This document shows positions 1-12,400 of a stretch of 64,000 nt of DNA, piece by piece. Position 1 is the stretch's first letter; each line of letters opens with the position of its first letter. The position numbers and the translations under genes were made by a program. The stretch comes from Pictodentalium vernedei (Eukaryota; Mollusca; Scaphopoda; Dentaliida; Dentaliidae): contig CM062293.1 of NCBI GenBank assembly GCA_031216915.1, forward strand, positions 154,016,285 through 154,080,284, given 5' to 3'. The notes under the pieces are model-generated. The model saw nothing but the letters and a program-made list of their open reading frames with translations, ran no database searches and had not been told where the DNA came from.

Positions 1-115
1 ATCGCCGGATCACACTGAGTGGGTTTCCCATTCCATATCAGATGCTTGGTTTCAGAACGAGGACGGCACCGGAGAACGTCCTTCGAGGCCGCCCAGGTTA
101 CCAACCTTTTCTAGG
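1..115 (+). repeat. Possible 3' fragment of a tRNA-derived SINE
   Basis: The stretch cgaggccgcccaggtta near 90-107 matches the 3' part of the SINE at 31881-32190 (cgaggcggcccaggtta). Upstream similarity is weak and the window edge cuts the element. Confidence 0.35.
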
Positions 116-182
116 TACGCTTCATTTGTGTAAACAAACAGTATCGAATAACGTGAATTTCTAATATTGTTCTTAACCAATT

Positions 183-1108
183 TTAAATTAATTTCTAGTT
201 TGAAAGATGAATTTCCATAACGGCGTATAATAAACGGCTCGTGTGATTCGGCGATCTGACCTCGTGATCTCGACGGAATACAATAAACCAGATCACTTTA
301 CTGTCACAATAATTTCTATTTATATACATCTTGAACACCTATGCCAAATACAGTACTGTGATCACAAAGGCGTCTCTTTTACGCGGATAAGGACGTGATT
401 CAATCCTGACGCACTTCTAACAGTGAGTTGCGGTAGGGCGAATAAAATACTGCGAAATCAAGATCTCACTAAGAATCTCAAACGAAAATAGCATCTCAAT
501 TTTACTTTACGAGCATTTCTTTTTGAACAGTGTTCCGATGAGAAAGCGGACAGAGAATTTCGACTGATTGCAAAGCAGATCCGATCGAATTTCTCTGTCC
601 GCCTCTGTGTTCAGAGTATTGTATATTAGTATCACTGTAAACGATATTTGTAGGACCGTAACGTTCCGACTTTGAACTGTTCGCCACCTTAATAACTACA
701 GTATGTTCCAAATACGCTAGTGCGCATATTCTCTTTGGTTCTTGGATCCTTATAAACTTTTAATATAGATATTAAGACAGAAGACGGCGGGGGTAGAGTG
801 AGGCGGACTGGCGTCAACGAACCGAGTTGGAGTTTTTGGTGTACTTCACGTGCGCCCAAGGCCCGCGTGAAATACACGAAAAACTCCAACAAGGGTTGGA
901 GTTTTTCGTGTATTTCACGCGGGCCTTGAGCGCACGTGACGCCTTTGTGATCACAGTACTGTATTTGGCACATGTGTTCAAGATGTATATAAATAGAGAT
1001 TATTGTGGCAGTAAAGTGATCTGGTTTATTGTATTCCGTCGAGATCACGAGGTCGTTTATTATACGCCGTTATGGAAATTCATCTTTCAAACTAGAAATT
1101 AATTTAAA
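183..1108. mobile_element. Foldback element with ~170-190 bp inverted arms and inner hairpin
   Basis: The left arm (183-375) and right arm (938-1108) are diverged inverted copies, including a shared segment aatacagtactgtgatcaca and its complement. Between them lie a 92-bp hairpin (523-615) and a 44-bp-arm hairpin (847-890 with 895-938, 4-nt loop) that joins the right arm directly. There is no coding capacity. It is a MITE or foldback-type insertion. Confidence 0.75.
847..938. repeat. Near-perfect 44-bp-arm hairpin
   Basis: Arms 847-890 and 895-938 are complementary across cacgtgcgcccaaggcccgc with only a few mismatches, with loop aagg. A further direct copy of the inner arm end lies at about 826-850. 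Confidence 0.85.
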
Positions 1109-1138
1109 CTCCTAGAAATTAATTTAAACTCCTAGTGT

Positions 1139-1327
1139 CCCGGTGTGACAGGAATGGAAGTCCGTAGGAACGTTAGTCCCTCTGGACTATTATTCCGCGG
1201 AATTATAGTCCTAGGTCTAACATTTCTAGGAATAGTAGTCCGGCGGACTACTCTTCCTAGAAATGTTAGACCTAGGACTATAATTCCGGACTAATTTTCC
1301 TACGGACTTCCATTCCTGTCACACCGG
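1139..1327. repeat. Nested double hairpin rich in TCCTAG/TAGTCC
   Basis: The outer arms are 1139-1170 and 1298-1327 (ccggtgtgacaggaatggaa and complement). The inner arms are about 1198-1241 and 1244-1288 around cggcgg. TCCTAG and AGTCC words recur through it. A 20-bp direct duplication (aaattaatttaaactcctag) lies at 1095-1134. Confidence 0.8.
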
Positions 1328-1384
1328 CGCTGAACACACCGGACAAACAAGGATTCATGTCATCTGTTAGGACCCGTACTCTAA

Positions 1385-1680
1385 CCGAATTGTGTTCTAT
1401 ATTTATACCACGATTCCACTTGAAGTAAGTGAATGGGGCTGATGTTTCTTTAAAAAAAAAACATCATCTTCACCAGACTGTGTGCATTGTAGTCTGACAC
1501 CGTTTTGTGTGGAAGAATTTCATTCACGTCATAACGACACTCAGATGCGTAAAGACCAATCAGATATGTTCTTAGAATACGTTCATACGCACAGGCCGGA
1601 TTCCACGCGTCGTGTACCTAGCATATTTCTCAATATCTGTATTGTATCGATTAACGTTGAATACACACGGCAATCGTGAT
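1385..1680 (+). repeat. Dispersed repeat R1, copy 1
   Basis: About 300 bp alignable by eye with 10500-10805 (+) and 57250-56945 (-). Shared blocks include gaccaatcagat, aggccggattc and tctgtattgtatcg. A short frame (QSD.FL...RPDS) recurs in all three copies, but each copy breaks elsewhere, so I call it a repeat, not a gene. Confidence 0.65.
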
Positions 1681-2089
1681 ACAAAAAGATTTTCGATTGG
1701 TTTTCTCTCAGTATTTTCATATCTAAATGAGAAAAATAAACGATCACTAAGTGGTTAACAATGCGTCGTTAGTGTCTATATAAGCATATTTGTTTTCTTT
1801 ATTTCTGTAAAACGTACCCGTTTATGATGTAAACACTGACTTGAACAAAGTTTAAGATACAAATAAATACCCAGTTCAAAACTCTTAGTCAACACTTTTA
1901 CTCTTGCGTCTCACAAATGTAATCTCACTCATTTATCTGGACTGCTTCCACGTGGACACTTCGCGAATCGTACAAATTGAATCGGTTTGCTAAAGTCTGG
2001 GGAAGGTGGATAATATCAGTTGATATCAGATATAAACTGAATACACTTTTCGGTACACTGCAAAAAATATAGGTTCTCTTTAGAACCAG

Positions 2090-2485
2090 AACTGGTTCTA
2101 ATCTTGTCCCTGAGATGGAACCAGTTCTGTTTAAACAGTATTTATTTCAAATCAAATAAATTTATAAAGATTAACATTAAATATTAACAGAATTAAACAT
2201 GAATTGAGGGGGTTTCAGCTGTAAGTTTAGAGCTTATACGAGGTTGTCTCAAATCATTATTAAACAAAGGAGATATGAACAGTTGGCATATCGAACCAGT
2301 TTTGGTTCCATACAGAACCAAAACTGGTTCGATATGCCAACTGTTCATATCTCCTTTGTTTCAAAATGTTTGGCGACTGCGTTGAATAAGCTCCAAGTTT
2401 AGTGCTGAATCTACTTCAGTTCATGTAATATTCTGTTAAAATTGAATGCTAATCTTGGTAAATTTATTTGATTTGAAATAGAGTG
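2090..2485. mobile_element. Foldback element with perfect 47-bp hairpin core
   Basis: The central arms 2262-2308 and 2315-2361 are perfectly complementary around the loop cataca. Outer diverged arms at about 2140-2230 and 2390-2480 share atttatttcaaatcaaata and its complement. A smaller gaaccag/ctggttc hairpin at 2088-2135 uses the same word as the core. It sits downstream of the OATP stop codon. Confidence 0.8.
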
Positions 2486-3010
2486 GAAAAGGTATAAAAT
2501 ATTGGGAAACAAACTTAAGTGGAAAAAAGCTTCATCAAGTAGACTTCGGGGTTCATCCTCCAGATGTCCAGTGGCTAAAACTGTGCCATCATTTCTTATA
2601 CTTTTCCCCTGAATCAAATTTATTACACGAGTTAAATCTCTGCTTTCACCTTCTCTAAGTAGAAAGCTATCAAACACAAGTACTACGGGGGTGGGTGGTT
2701 CTTTCTGTTGCTTAGAAACCTAACACCTAACCTGCTTAGAATAGCTAACTGTAGTTTCATTCTGCATCGACATGGGTCGCGCAGTGACATTGTTTAACTA
2801 ATCCGAAAATATATTACAATAATCTTATTTCTGTTTAATGCATTGTTCCAGATTTGGGATAAAAACTTTCTATCTTTACTGTCACGTAAAACTCTGTTGG
2901 AAGGGATTCGATAAGCCATTTCCAGTGGTATGTCAAAGCTCGCTTAATGAAATGAATTTTAGAAATAGTCGATGGAATTGCGAGGTACTAAGAACTGCCT
3001 GCCATAACAT

Positions 3011-3423
3011 TCAAGCACACTCGCCGTTTCCATCTGGTAATAATTTCATCTCGATTTCATGCGGCTGTTTTACTACGTAATCCTCTTCTTCCTGCATTTC
3101 GTCAACCTTATTTCTGTTTTGGTGGTTAACTCTGCCAACAGCTTCCGGTTTTTCTGCATGATTCGTTGTCTCTGCTCTACATTTGTCATTTACATTTTTC
3201 TTTTCATCCTTGTTAAAAAAGTTCACAGAAAGTATTTTGTACAACACAAAGTAATTAAGAATCACTGAAATTCCGCGAAAACCCATACTTAAACCATTCA
3301 GCTTATATCTGAAATCCGCAGCATCGTACATCGCGCATGAGCCAACTCGTGAACATTTGGTGTTCCATAAAATGCACGTGGTGTCTATAACGCGTCCAAA
3401 TATAATTGGACCCGGCATCCAAC
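3011..3423 (-). CDS. OATP terminal coding exon and C-terminal tail
   Basis: The acceptor (gtatttaaag) precedes 3423 and the stop codon is TGA at 3013-3011. It encodes GWMPGPIIFGRVIDTTCILW, then a cysteine-containing extracellular stretch (CSRVGSCAMYD), the last hydrophobic span and a charged cytosolic tail of about 70 residues ending in GNGECA. PGPIIFG..ID.TC..W is the conserved end of OATPs. A possible minus-strand polyadenylation signal (AATAAA) lies at 2624-2619. Confidence 0.93.
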
Positions 3424-6400
3424 CTTTAAATACAAAAAAGGTGTATTTTTATTCAGCTCATGGAAGAGTCGCTTATAAAAATGTGTTCACATGCACAACA
3501 TAATTATAATTCAATCATTACATTACATGCATATTCTGATACATTATAAGTATTGTGATGAATTGACGGTAACATGTTCCAATAAGACACTACCCATAGC
3601 CCCAAACCTACATTGTGAAACGTGAGAGGCTTATTTACTAAACTTGTAATCGTTAAAAGTTGCCTTGTTCAAGGCAACTTTTAACGATCACAGGTTTAGT
3701 AAATAAACCTTTCGTGTATCCACGACGGCACTGGATAGATAATCAATAAACCAGATAAACTCATTCCATCTTAGTTCAAATCGTAAGTCAGTTTGTAATT
3801 TAAGCAACATTTTATCCGGAACACCGTTTGTTGCACGTGTGAAAAATCCAGAAAAATGAAGCCGCATGCTAGGCACTTCGTTGGTAAAGCAATTACGGGT
3901 GACGTCATTTGACATATTTCGCGTTGTGACGTAAGACGGTAACATTTGCCACTTGAACCGTAAACATACAATATGCTAAGCGAGCTCTCGTCCAATCAGA
4001 GGTGGAGGATTTTAGTCTTATTAGAACATATGATCTCCATTAGGTGTGAACGAGGTTCAGAAATTTCGGAGTCAGATCGTGAGGAATTTGAAATTCTTTT
4101 TATGACATTATAAACAAGAGCTGGACTGTCGTCCGGTGATACCCCCACGTGGTGTACCACCTTGTGTGGGTATACCTATGACCAACAAATATTATAGAAA
4201 ATAATGAAAGTTATGAATATTCTCGGACGGACTCACACATGGACGACGGACGGACGAACGGACGGACGGACGGTCGGGCGCACAAACGGACGCATGTCAT
4301 CCAGTATACCCCCCCCCCCCCCCATTTTCTTCGAAAGTTTTCAACAATTTCCAACAATTTCTAAGTCAAAAAGTATGGTAAATTGTTTGGTGTTTGGAAG
4401 TGTTATGCAATGAGGCAGAAGCCTTTGTCATCAAATTGCATGCCATATTTCACTAACCCATACCTGAGATACCGGCTAAACAGACAAATAATGTCTATTT
4501 TCAACAATTTCTAAGTCAAAAAGGGGGATAACTCTGAAAAGGAGAATGTGAGAAATATCGTTGAATTCTTTTTTTTTAAAAGGCTATACCATAAGCAGTG
4601 TTCACAGCAAATTTCATTCCAATAGGACATTCGATACCTGAGATACAGGCTGACAGACAAAAGTTGGCTCGGACGGACACAATTTCTAAGTGAACAAGTA
4701 ATAAAAACAAGTAATAAACAAAAATAACTAGTGTGGGCATACAAATATTATAGAAAATAATAATTTACTTAAGTTATGAATATTCTCGGACGGACTCACA
4801 CACGGACGCAAAGACGGAGGCATGTAATCCAGTATATCACCATTTTCTTCGAAAGTGGGGGTATAATTATTGTGATGAGTTGATGGTAACATGGTCTGAG
4901 GTTTGCGGCTTGGAGCTTATGTTCAATCGAGACGCGTCAACTGATCACATTAATATATATGTTCCAATAAGACACTACCCATAGTCTAAAACCTACATCG
5001 CGAAACGCGAGAGGCTTATTTACTAAACCTGTGATCGTTAAAAGTTGCCTTGTTGAAGGCAACTTTTAACGATCACAGATTTAGTAAATAAACCTCTCGT
5101 GTATCCACGACAGCACTGGATAAATAATTAATAAACCAGATAAACTCATATCTCATTCCATCTTAGTTCAAATCGTAAATTGGTTTGTAATTTAAACAAC
5201 ACTTCATTCGGAACACCGTCTGCTGCACACGTGAAACATCCAGAAAAATGAAGCGGCTTGCTTGTCACTCCGTTGATGATGCAGTTACAAAACGGGCGAC
5301 GTCATTCCAAATATTTCGCATTGTGACGTCAGACGGTAACATTTGCCATTTGAGCCGTAAACATAGAATATACTAAGCGAGCTCTCGTCCAATCAGAGGA
5401 GGAGGATTTTAGTCTTATTGGAACATAATGTGTAATTTAACCGTTTACCTAACGTATCGGTGTAAAAACAAGCCAGCTCTATTCACAAAACTCGGCAACC
5501 AAATTTATTATGTATTTCAATTTTTGTTTCGAAAAAATATATTATGACCACTCGTTGAAATGAGCTCGTTCCAGTGAGGAGTCATAACCTATGTATTTGA
5601 GGCAAAAAGGGAAAAAAATAGTTATTCTCGAAATGTTCTTTTGAAAATTTAGTCCTCTCTTCGTATTAGATGAACAAAGAGTCAACCAAATATAACAGAA
5701 GATTAATCCAATTTTACTTCAGAAACCAACTCATTCACAATGTTACGACGTCGACGTTGACTCCTGATGTCACGTATGTATGTAAATGATATTTCTGTAA
5801 TTAACTAGTTGATGCTTATTAGGCAATAAAAACGCATGTTCCAATAAGAGTAAAATCCTCGACTTAGATGAGAGCAGGCGTAGTTTCTTTTATGTTTGCC
5901 ACTCCAGTAGCAAATGTTGCCGTCTGACGTCACCAAGCGAAATATTTGAAATGACGCCGCCTGTTTCGTAATCGCTTTATCAGCGGAGTGACGAGCAAAC
6001 CGCTTCATTTTTATGGATTTCTCGGTGCTCCGGATAAAGTGTTGTTTAAATTACAAGCCGATTTACGATTTGAACTAAGATGGAATGAGGTTATCTGGTT
6101 TATTGATTATTTATCCAGTGCCGTCGTGGGTACACGAGAGGTGTTGGGGAAGGCAACTGTTAACGATCACAAGTTTATTAAATAAGCCTCTCGTGTTTCA
6201 CAATTTTGGTCTCGGGCTATTGGGTAGTGTCGAGTCTCGGTTGAACATAAGCTTCGAGCCGCATACCTCATACCATGTTACTGTCAATTCATTACAATAA
6301 TTTATATTCCGTTTCAGAATAGATGCCATAATGCGGTTGTCTTCAAGACAATTACACAGTTGATAATGGTTAAGAAGATGTTGTGCCCTTGCACAGTGTA

Positions 6401-9400
6401 CTGTTATGTTTCGCGGAAAGTTCAGAATTTGTCAAGTACAATGTGGGGAAAATATGTATTGTAAATGTTGAGCACTTAGCCCTTTGAACCCGAGAGACTA
6501 CTTTTCATGTCCAACAACATGATACGTTATAATTTCATTTAGTAGGATGGCTGCTTAGTGAATGTGTGGAAGCAGAACCATCAATATTTTCCACGTGCAG
6601 CCTCCAAGGCTGCACGTTGAAAATATTAAGTAGTCTACCCACAAATAATGAATATGGACTCTTCCGGTTACTTCCGTTGAAGATACCACCATCATTCATA
6701 GGGTTAAGTGGGCAATATTTGAATACGGGAAATAATTTGTCGAGTTCACGGCTTGAAAAGAACGTCTCGTGAGCTACACACACTCGAAGCTCTTATCAAA
6801 CCACCCATTCGACAATATTTGAGTACGGGAAATATTTTGTGGAATGGATGAATTGAAAAGAACGGTTGGTGAGCTACACCCACTCCATTTGACCAACTAT
6901 TAATACCATATGACCAACGCTAGATATTGAGAGTCAAAGTAACTTTCATGTAGATTGATATAGGAAACAAAAATAGCCATGTCGCAAAAACAAGTTAAGT
7001 TTAAAAACAATTATTTCCAAATTTGAAACAAAAAGGATTCGAGGTTAACCCTTGGAACCCGAGGACCCTTTTGTCCGGCCCAGTAACATGATACATCATT
7101 ATTTCATTAACCCTTTACCCAACGTAACGGCCAAAACCGGCCAGCGCTATTCTAAAAAATCGCCAATTAATTTTCAAAATATTTTCATTTTTTGTCTCAA
7201 AAACATAGGTTATGACCCCTCGTTGGAACGAGCTCGACGAGCTCGTTCCAACGAGGGGTCATAACCTATGTTTTTGAGACAAAAAATGAAAAAAATTAGT
7301 TATTCAAGAATTTTTTTGCAAGTGTCGTCTGCTTTTCATGTTAGGTAAAGGGTTAAGTAGGACGACTACTAAGTAAATGGGTGAGGTACACCAGTCAATG
7401 TTTCAACGTGCAGCTATATGTAATTTCAGCCCGAAGGCTGCACGTTGAGAATATTAATTTATCTGTTCCTAATAAAGAATACAGACTCTTCCAATTGCTG
7501 CCATTGAACTGACATGGAATATACATCCAGGGTTCAAAGAGTTAAACTCGAAAACTCTACACTTTCTTGTCCACTGTCCTTAGCAGACGCATCTCGTGCG
7601 GTGGGAAGTGGTTCACAAAGTAAGATTTTTAATTCTTGGCTTTCCGGCTTTTTTCTCAATAGCTTCGCATATTTTGCTTATTAACCTGTGTAGTAAATGT
7701 CATTTTCATCTGTCTTCAGATCAGCTTTGTTAAACACCTTTCTTCCGAAAATGGTCTGAAGATAGGATGATTTGAAACAACTGGTAATCATGTATGATTA
7801 TGTCAATCACACCCGTTTCCGGTTCTTAGAAATGACAAAAAGAACATAATAAAGACACATCCTTCTTTGACGTGTTTTGCAAGATTAATCCCTTCACTGC
7901 CATGCCCACTTTAGTCATGTATGGATGACCTCTATGTACGCCTTTATGCGAGGAAATTTAATAAAAATTATGACATGCTTGAAACTCAATCATCTGATTT
8001 ATTGTTTGAAAGGGTTCTGAGCCTTTTCCAACAGCGACAGCGAAAGTGTTAAATAGACATAAAGTTGAAGACATTTTCCAATCGCCAGTTTTGTAAAGGA
8101 ACGTAAATACAATAAAAAATAATCTCACGTCGTATTGAAAATAGCCCAAAAACCGTTTTGGATAATTCGCATTTCTTGTTGAAAGATGTGGAACTTGGCG
8201 CAACACTTGAAAAATACAATGCAGAAGCGTTTCAAAGAATCGCCATTATAACAGAAAGAACGAGCTTCAGTCTTTTGTTTCTTAACTAAACTTTAGAACT
8301 CGTAGGATCGATTTTTCGGCCCAAGGCATAATTTCGTTTCATCTTTATCTTATTATAAGGAGTCTATGCACGGGGCATTGATGATAAAATAATAACAGCA
8401 GTCTGCAGCCGGACGGCTGAAGGCTGCAGTTATTATTTTATCCTCCCTGTTTATTGATATTGGACTGACCCATCTCGCTGTAAGTGACACAACAAAGAGG
8501 ATACCATCCTAGGAAACGAGGGTTTAAAGAGTTAAGAAAGGGATGATTTCAATTCGTTTTCCAAATATAATTCCCACTTGTGTTGCTCTTATGTCGCAGT
8601 GAAAACTGGTGGCACATTTTATTAGCCCTTTACCCAACCTACAAAACAAATGACAAAAACAAAAATGTCTAATAACGAAAAGGTTTCAATTTGTGCCTAC
8701 AAAATGTAGCTTATGGCCGCTAATTGGAACAAGCACAACAAGCTCATCCAAATGAGAGGTCGAAGCTATGTTTTTACGTCAAAGAATGAATGAAATAACG
8801 AAATTTGAACGGCATTGTTTGTGAATAGCGCTGATCGCTTTTTCTTTTACATGGGTGAAGGGGCCACCTCCATATATTTTTCCTCTTCATCCGTTCGGAA
8901 CGGTAAAATTACATATATACAATACAGAAATATCGAGAGGTATGCCTCGACTGAATGTGCATGTGTTATTGAGATATAAATCAAGTTTCTACTCACCTAA
9001 TAAGTTTGACAAGAAAGAATGCAATCCGAGGGCGAGAGGCTTGTCCGCTTCTGACACACTCCTGTTGAAAAATACAGAGTAGAGCGTAAGCAAAATGAAT
9101 TCATATTTATAAAAAGATAGAACGGCATTCGCGTGCGAACTGTCATTTTTACCGCACGAGATCGATTTAGGCTGAGGGATAATATTGAACGAGAAGCCGA
9201 AGGCTTTGAGTTCAATATTATCCCTCCGCCAAAATCAATCGAGTATGGTAAAAATGGCAGATCGAAAGCTTATGCTGTTCTGTATTGATTGCACGCCTAC
9301 ACTTGACTAAAAAATATTAAAAACACAAATTATTGCCAAAAATAACCGAAACGTAAAAAAGAAATAGTTAAATAGTCCGCGCACGTGATCCGTATTGTTC

Positions 9401-12400
9401 ACGGGTAATTTTAAAAAAAATTATTGTTTGCTTCCGTTTTGCAGAAAAAGCGTGTATTTTATGAAAATAAAAGCATTGGCGTGCAATAAAGCAACTTATT
9501 TCCAGAAAGTCGCAATCCAGAAATGGAAAAAAGGGTTGATGTCACTTCACAATTTAGTGTCCCAGAGAAAGATTCCAATGTTTTTCGTGCATGCATACAT
9601 TTTGTCTGCAAGTGCCAAGCATGAGCTAATTGGCGAGTTTCCCTGGACCCACTTAAACTCATAGGCTGCGAACAATAGCCAGAACCTGGTCCAAGACCAG
9701 CAAAATGTCAGTTTCAAGGTTCAAACAAAACTTTGAATTGAAACGAAACTAATAATGCTTTCAAGTTAAAAAGAAGACAATTCTGCATTAAATCAACTCG
9801 AGGCAGCTCTGAATAGTTATGGACAGGAAAAATCAAATTGACAAGCATTAATGTATGGCTAATCAGGTAAGGATAGGTATAGATATATTATAGTCTTATT
9901 ACCACAAGACGCTCTGCTAAAACATGATGGGATTTTGTTCACCGAACCAATAGAGTGTGTAGGTGGATGTGTGTGTGTGCGGATGGGGAGGGGTTACTGA
10001 GGGACGTTTACCTTGTACTACAATAAGAGAAAGTTTCTTGGTGTCAAAGTTTTCCGTTCATCAAAGACGGAACATTACGATAATGTTTGCTTTCTGTGAA
10101 TACTCACCCTGGGTACCACAAATACTTTTTATTTTATTTTATTTCATTATTTTTATTTATTCCACGATAAAGCCCTTAGCTTATCCACTGTATTGACTTC
10201 TACAGCCATAGAATAGAATTATAACATTTTCTGTACTAACCTCATATAAATTACAAGACTGCTCATAATTGTCAAAGATCCAGCGAACGACGAAATAGTC
10301 ATGATGACGATGAACGTTGTGAGCAAGGAACAAGTTGATGGACAATAACCAGATACTACTTCTCCCGATTGGATACATGAACACATCGTGAACATCTAAA
10401 ATGAAATGAAAGCATATGAGTTGGGTAAGAATACAACAATACAAAACGCGGGTGGAGTACGGGGAACTGGAATCAACGACTCGATGTGGAATTTTTCCTG
10501 TATTTCACGAGCGCTGAGGGCGAGTTGTGTTTTGTATTTATACTACAGTTAAACATGAATTGAGTGAATGATAAAAATATTTTTAAAGAAAAGTATCACC
10601 TTCGCCTGTATTTTTACATTCTTGCTTGGCACTGTTTTTTTTTTATCTAAGCATGTCATTTACATCATAACGGCACTCAAATGAGTCAAGACCAATCAGA
10701 TGCGTTCTTGCATGACGTTAGTACGCGTAGGCCGGATTCTAAGCACGGTGTACGCAGCATAATGTCTGTATTGTATCGGGTAAAGTTAAATACACACATC
10801 GATCGTGTTTTTTTTAAGGTAGAGATGGGCAGTATTGGAATTTTGAGTTTGGTATCGGTTTGAGTATTTCTCTTTTTTTTGGGGGGGGGGGGCATACCTC
10901 GGTATCGGTTCAGCAATCGGTACCTGGCATGACTAAGATTTACTGATAGTACCAAAGGGGAATTCACATTAGGAAATTCAGAACAAGTTGTTCTTGGATC
11001 ATTTTACAACAGTACTACAAATGCCATTGCCAATGAGTTCAACACTGAATTTTTCTTTTTTAGATTGGCCAACACAAATAATATCTACAATAATTTTGTG
11101 ACTTGTTCCATCACACTAATCTTTAAAGGTCTATTTCAGGCATTGGTGATCACATCAGCCATCAGTATGTCATTTTACGAGGTACTGCTGACAAAAGACA
11201 CATCACCTGGGCATGCACCGTTTGTAGTCAAGTGTGAACTGAGCATGCATCGTTTGTAGTTTAGTGGGAATTCAGGACAATTGCCTAGGCCCTGCTTTCA
11301 TGAAAAGGAACCATTCAACTGCTATCAAACATCAACAAGGCCTTATAAATAGCGAATGTAGGAAAATTTGAATATTCTGACGGTTTCGGTATTTAATGAT
11401 TGGTTCGGTTCGGTTTTTCGGTATATTGTCAGTCCCTATAAAGGGTATATTGTATCATTTGGAGACGGGGGGTGTCGCGCAGGTCAGTTTTCACGGAGGG
11501 TGGGGGCGGGGGGGGGGGGGGGGTCCAAGCAACAGTGACCCCAGCGTAAATCCTGAAGTTTACGTCATCTTCTGAAGAATATGATTTAACATCAGACGAG
11601 AACAACGTCCGTTGACAAAATTCAATGTAAGAACGGTACACTACAGTCTGTGTGCGGTATTACGCATACCTCAATTTAAAACATGATATACCTCTGCTAT
11701 TTTATCAAGCATGATGCTTTGCATGGCTTATTTATAAGAATATTTAGAGGACAATTTTGTACACACGTGGCTGGGCATTGTCCCATACTCCTACTAGCTT
11801 GTCTTGTAGAAACTGGAGGACCCAACAAGCAAATCTGCTCAACGGCAAATCTGCTTGTTGCGTCTACATATTTCTATGGGATTGGCAAATTTTTGGATGG
11901 CTGGATTTCCGTCTGTTGAGTGGCTGAGTACCAAAGAAACATGCGTCGTCTGCTTAAGCAAAGTTACGTATACATGCATATAACTTATCTCCTTATAAAC
12001 TCCCGAGGATTCCATTTAGTCACATGCAAGATGTATGTATACCACATATAGTTTGTTGAGATCTACACAATGCTAAAAGACAGAATGATTGTTTTTTCCA
12101 TCCATTGAAACGGAGACGTGCGATAGTCACTTCACATTAAACAAGTAAGAATTCTATCATTTATTTGAAGCATCCATTAACCTTTTACCTAAGGTAACAG
12201 CCAGAACCGGCCAGCGCTATTCACAAAAATCACCATTCACTTTTCTTTATTTTTTCATCTTTGCGCCGAAACATAGCTTATGACTCTTCATTGGGACAAT
12301 CTTGGTGAGCTCGTTCCAAGGAGGGGTCACAATCTATATTTGTACTCAAACAAGGGGAAAAAAAATTAGTTATTCAAGAATTTTGTTTGCAATTGTCGTC

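Noticed and set aside
10181-10444. 87-codon minus-strand frame as a gene
   Set aside because: It overlaps a real OATP exon but in the wrong phase; the correct phase continues the Kazal loop.
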